64,000 nt of DNA from Telmatospirillum siberiense (lineage in GTDB: Bacteria > Pseudomonadota > Alphaproteobacteria > Rhodospirillales > Magnetospirillaceae): NCBI RefSeq assembly GCF_002845745.1, contig NZ_PIUM01000011.1, forward strand, positions 82,235 through 146,234. Direction: 5' to 3'. Made by a program: the position numbers and the translations under genes. The notes below the pieces were generated by a model. The model saw only the letters and a program-made list of their open reading frames with translations, made no database searches and had not been told where the DNA came from. This document shows positions 61,784-64,000 of the stretch, piece by piece (positions within the stretch are counted from its first letter, which is position 1; every line of letters starts with the position of its first letter).

Positions 61784-62758
61784 TCAAAAATAGGCGGCAA
61801 GGTTGCGTCGGATGCGCGCCTTTACGGACTCTCCGGGCGCGGGACAGACGAATTCCCGGCCGGTCACGGCCTCGTAGAGCGTGATGTATTTTTGACTGAA
61901 TTCCACCAGGGTATCGTCCGGGATGGGGGGGATGGGCTGGTGATAGGGATCGCAGCGCGAAGAAATCCATAAGCGCAGGAATTCCTTGTCCAGGCTTTCC
62001 GGTTCCAGGGCTTTGCCGAGGCGTTCCACATAAGAGGACGCCTTCCAGTAACGACTGCTGTCGGGGGTGAGGATCTCGTCGGCCAGGGTGATCCGGCCCT
62101 GCTCGTCGGTGCCGAATTCGAATTTGGTGTCGACGAGGATCAGGCCGTTTTGGCCGGCGATTTCGCGCCCGCGATGGAAGAGCGCCAGCGACAGGGCCGC
62201 GACCTCATCCCATTGGGCTTGGCTCAGCAATCCGCGGGAAACGATGTCTTTCGGCGTGATCGGAGCGTCGTGACCGCCCTGGTCGGCCTTGGTGGTGGGG
62301 GTGAGTATGGTCTTGCCCAGGCGGTCGTTCTTGACCAGGCCGTCGGGGAAGGTTTCGCCGTACATGTCGCGGCGGCCGGATTTGTACATGGTCCAGATCG
62401 AGGTGTCAGTCGATCCCGTCAGATAATCGCGGACCACCATTTCGATCGGCAGCATGTTGAGGCGCTTGCCGACCACCACATTGGGATCCGGGTAATCCAG
62501 CACATGGTTGGGGCAGATGTCCTTGGTCGCCTCGAACCAGAAACGGGCGGTCTGGGTGAGCACCTGGCCCTTGAAGGGCACTGCGGCCAACACCTGGTCG
62601 AAGGCGCTCTGCCGGTCGGTCGAGATGAGGATCCGCCGGCCGTCGGGCAGATCGTAGTTTTCCCGGACCTTGCCCTGGTAGTAATTGGGCAGTTCGGGGA
62701 AATGGGCCTCGGTCAGGACCGTGGCGATGGCGGCGCGAAGGGTGTCTTGCGAAAGCAT
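61784..62758 (-). CDS. purC: SAICAR synthetase
   Basis: 324 residues from the ATG at 62758 (GAGAGAGA upstream). YQGKVRENYDLPDGRRILIS near the N-terminus, TDRQSAFDQVLAAVPFKGQVL and LVDTKFEFG are the hallmarks of PurC. The length fits the longer Gram-negative/eukaryote-type form, not the 240-residue form. It joins aspartate to CAIR in de novo purine synthesis, the opposite direction to the catabolic genes nearby. Confidence 0.9.
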   Translation of the reverse strand: MLSQDTLRAAIATVLTEAHFPELPNYYQGKVRENYDLPDGRRILISTDRQSAFDQVLAAVPFKGQVLTQTARFWFEATKDICPNHVLDYPDPNVVVGKRLNMLPIEMVVRDYLTGSTDTSIWTMYKSGRRDMYGETFPDGLVKNDRLGKTILTPTTKADQGGHDAPITPKDIVSRGLLSQAQWDEVAALSLALFHRGREIAGQNGLILVDTKFEFGTDEQGRITLADEILTPDSSRYWKASSYVERLGKALEPESLDKEFLRLWISSRCDPYHQPIPPIPDDTLVEFSQKYITLYEAVTGREFVCPAPGESVKARIRRNLAAYF

Positions 62759-63106
62759 TGGCGTCTCTCTCATGCGGGATGCCGTTATCGCACCGCTTGC
62801 TAAAGGGGGCAAGGGGCGGAGAGCCGCACATGATCGTATCCGCTCATTCCAGAACGCATGTTGCCAATTGTGATTATAGGAAAATCGTCTCGCGAAAGCG
62901 GGGAACTCGCTGAATTGTCTTCAGAAGATCCTTAAGTAACGCGATGTCCATATTTGGGGATGTTGGCGGAAGTGATTTCGGCGGCATTTTGGGCGCCGTG
63001 TCATTAATAATTTCTTCGCTCCTGTGAATTATGCCGGCTATGATTTTTAGTGACGAGGGGCTTCCGGCGCCATGTGAATCGCGCGGGATTGGAAGTGGGG
63101 TGAGCC
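62759..63106. other. 348-base divergent gap, purC/receptor gene
   Basis: Separates purC from the receptor gene. No coding frame, strong palindrome or known element was seen. Promoters for both genes are expected here. Confidence 0.55.
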
Positions 63107-64000
63107 ATGTCGTTTTATGAAAATATGAAGATTTCCGCCAAGGTCATCACTCTGCTGGCGATCTTGGGGCTGTTCGTCGTGGCGGCGACGGTTTTCATGG
63201 CCGGCAAGATGTATGGCATCGATGCCACCTATTCCGTTCTTCTGACCAAAGACGCCAAGGGGGCGGTGACGATGATGCGGCTCAACAGCCGGGTCCTCGA
63301 TACCAGTCGCCTGATGTATCTGCTGATCGCGGAAAACGATACGGCCAAAATGTCGCCGATCACCAAGGAGTTGGACGAGACCGCCGGGACCTTCCGCAAA
63401 TACGTGGCGGACGGAAAACTGCAATTGCCCAGAAAATCTGCGGAACTCGACGGCATTCTGAACAACTACGAGACCGCCCTCAAGGCTTCGCAGGATATCC
63501 GTGCGAAGGCGTTGGCCAATGACAACGATGCCGCCGTGCGGATGATGCGCGAACTGTTCGCTCCGCCGATGGAGGCGTTGAGAGTGGAACTGCGGAATAT
63601 ATCCGTTCAGACGCTGGGTGATCTGGAGACGTCTTCCGCGATGGCGACGGAGGAGACCGGTACGACCGTCCGGGTGACGTCGGTCGTCATCGCCATCGGG
63701 CTTGCCGTCGTGCTGGGGTTGTCTGTTGTCTTGACCCGGGTTTATCTCTCGAAGCCGATCGTGGCGATGGGCGAGGTGATGCACCGTCTGGCCGATCGCG
63801 ACTATGCGGTCGTCGTGCATGGCGCGAACCGGCGTGACGAGGTGGGGGTGATGGCGAAGGCCGTCCAGGTGTTCAAGGAGGGCATGATACGGGCGGACGA
63901 GGCGGCGGCCCAGCAGGAGCGCGACCGGCAGGAGCGCGAGCAGCGGGCCCGGAAGATCGAGGCGATGACGCGGGAGTTCGACGGGGCGGTCTCGGCCATC
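63107..64000 (+). CDS. Methyl-accepting chemotaxis protein, 5' part
   Basis: The frame from ATG 63107 stays open to the window edge (298 codons). After a short cytoplasmic start there is a first membrane helix (about 12-31), a periplasmic four-helix-bundle-type domain (about 35-185), a second membrane helix (about 190-210) and a HAMP-type linker (about 212-265), then a charged coiled coil rich in Ala, Glu, Gln and Arg. That order fits a chemoreceptor; the conserved signalling tip lies outside the window. Confidence 0.8.
   Translation, partial: MSFYENMKISAKVITLLAILGLFVVAATVFMAGKMYGIDATYSVLLTKDAKGAVTMMRLNSRVLDTSRLMYLLIAENDTAKMSPITKELDETAGTFRKYVADGKLQLPRKSAELDGILNNYETALKASQDIRAKALANDNDAAVRMMRELFAPPMEALRVELRNISVQTLGDLETSSAMATEETGTTVRVTSVVIAIGLAVVLGLSVVLTRVYLSKPIVAMGEVMHRLADRDYAVVVHGANRRDEVGVMAKAVQVFKEGMIRADEAAAQQERDRQEREQRARKIEAMTREFDGAVSAI

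Overview
This window reads as chromosomal DNA of a GC-rich alphaproteobacterium, most likely a free-living, nitrogen-fixing member of the Rhodospirillales (related to Magnetospirillum, Telmatospirillum or Azospirillum). That placement is an inference. It rests on fixABCX, a membrane urate hydroxylase (PuuD), sigma-54 style promoters, and the alphaproteobacterial short palindrome ATCACCGGG-loop-CCCGGTGAT. I saw no tRNA, rRNA, CRISPR array or transposase gene.

Region 1 (about 1-24,140) is a surface-polysaccharide locus, visibly richer in A/T than the rest. It holds a priming phosphotransferase (WcaJ type), at least seven glycosyltransferases (two GT9, three GT4, one GT2, one CgeB-like), a Wzx-like flippase, a Wzy-like polymerase, two FkbM methyltransferases, one type-11 methyltransferase, an AsnB-type amidotransferase, GalE and a PPP-type phosphatase. 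It also carries a tailspike-like beta-helix protein directly behind the polymerase and two secreted proteins, one with a tail-fibre-like end. The locus continues past the left edge, where a glycosyltransferase is cut off. Export genes (Wza/Wzc) are not in view.

Region 2 (24,140-34,930) is a short-chain fatty acid/acetoacetate module: atoD-atoA-atoE-atoB-pta, then the sensor kinase and sigma-54 activator atoS-atoC. A sigma-54 promoter and two tandem dyad sites upstream of atoD fit control by AtoC. The upstream gap also holds two different palindromic repeats, one apparently nested in the other.

Region 3 (34,940-58,920) is dominated by nitrogen-heterocycle catabolism. Xanthine dehydrogenase (XdhA, XdhB, XdhC), PuuD, a fused OHCU decarboxylase/HIU hydrolase, allantoinase PuuE and allantoate amidohydrolase give a near-complete route from hypoxanthine/xanthine to ureidoglycolate. 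A NMT1/THI5-type ABC importer and an FCD-GntR regulator lie among them. A second ABC pair, an 8-oxoguanine-deaminase-like amidohydrolase and a Rieske oxygenase form a LysR-flanked operon that may feed modified purines into the same route. Between these sit a GH25 lysozyme-like lipoprotein and fixA-B-C-X with a ferritin-like gene, which supplies low-potential electrons, classically to nitrogenase.

Region 4 (58,920-64,000) holds a PAS-PAS-GGDEF-EAL protein, a small lipoprotein, purC and the 5' part of a chemotaxis receptor that runs off the right edge.

Three dispersed repeat families lie in the gaps: a period-9 long inverted repeat (3 copies), a multi-hairpin element with compensatory changes (3 copies) and a C/T-rich REP-like palindrome. 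One copy of the alphaproteobacterial palindrome is also present.
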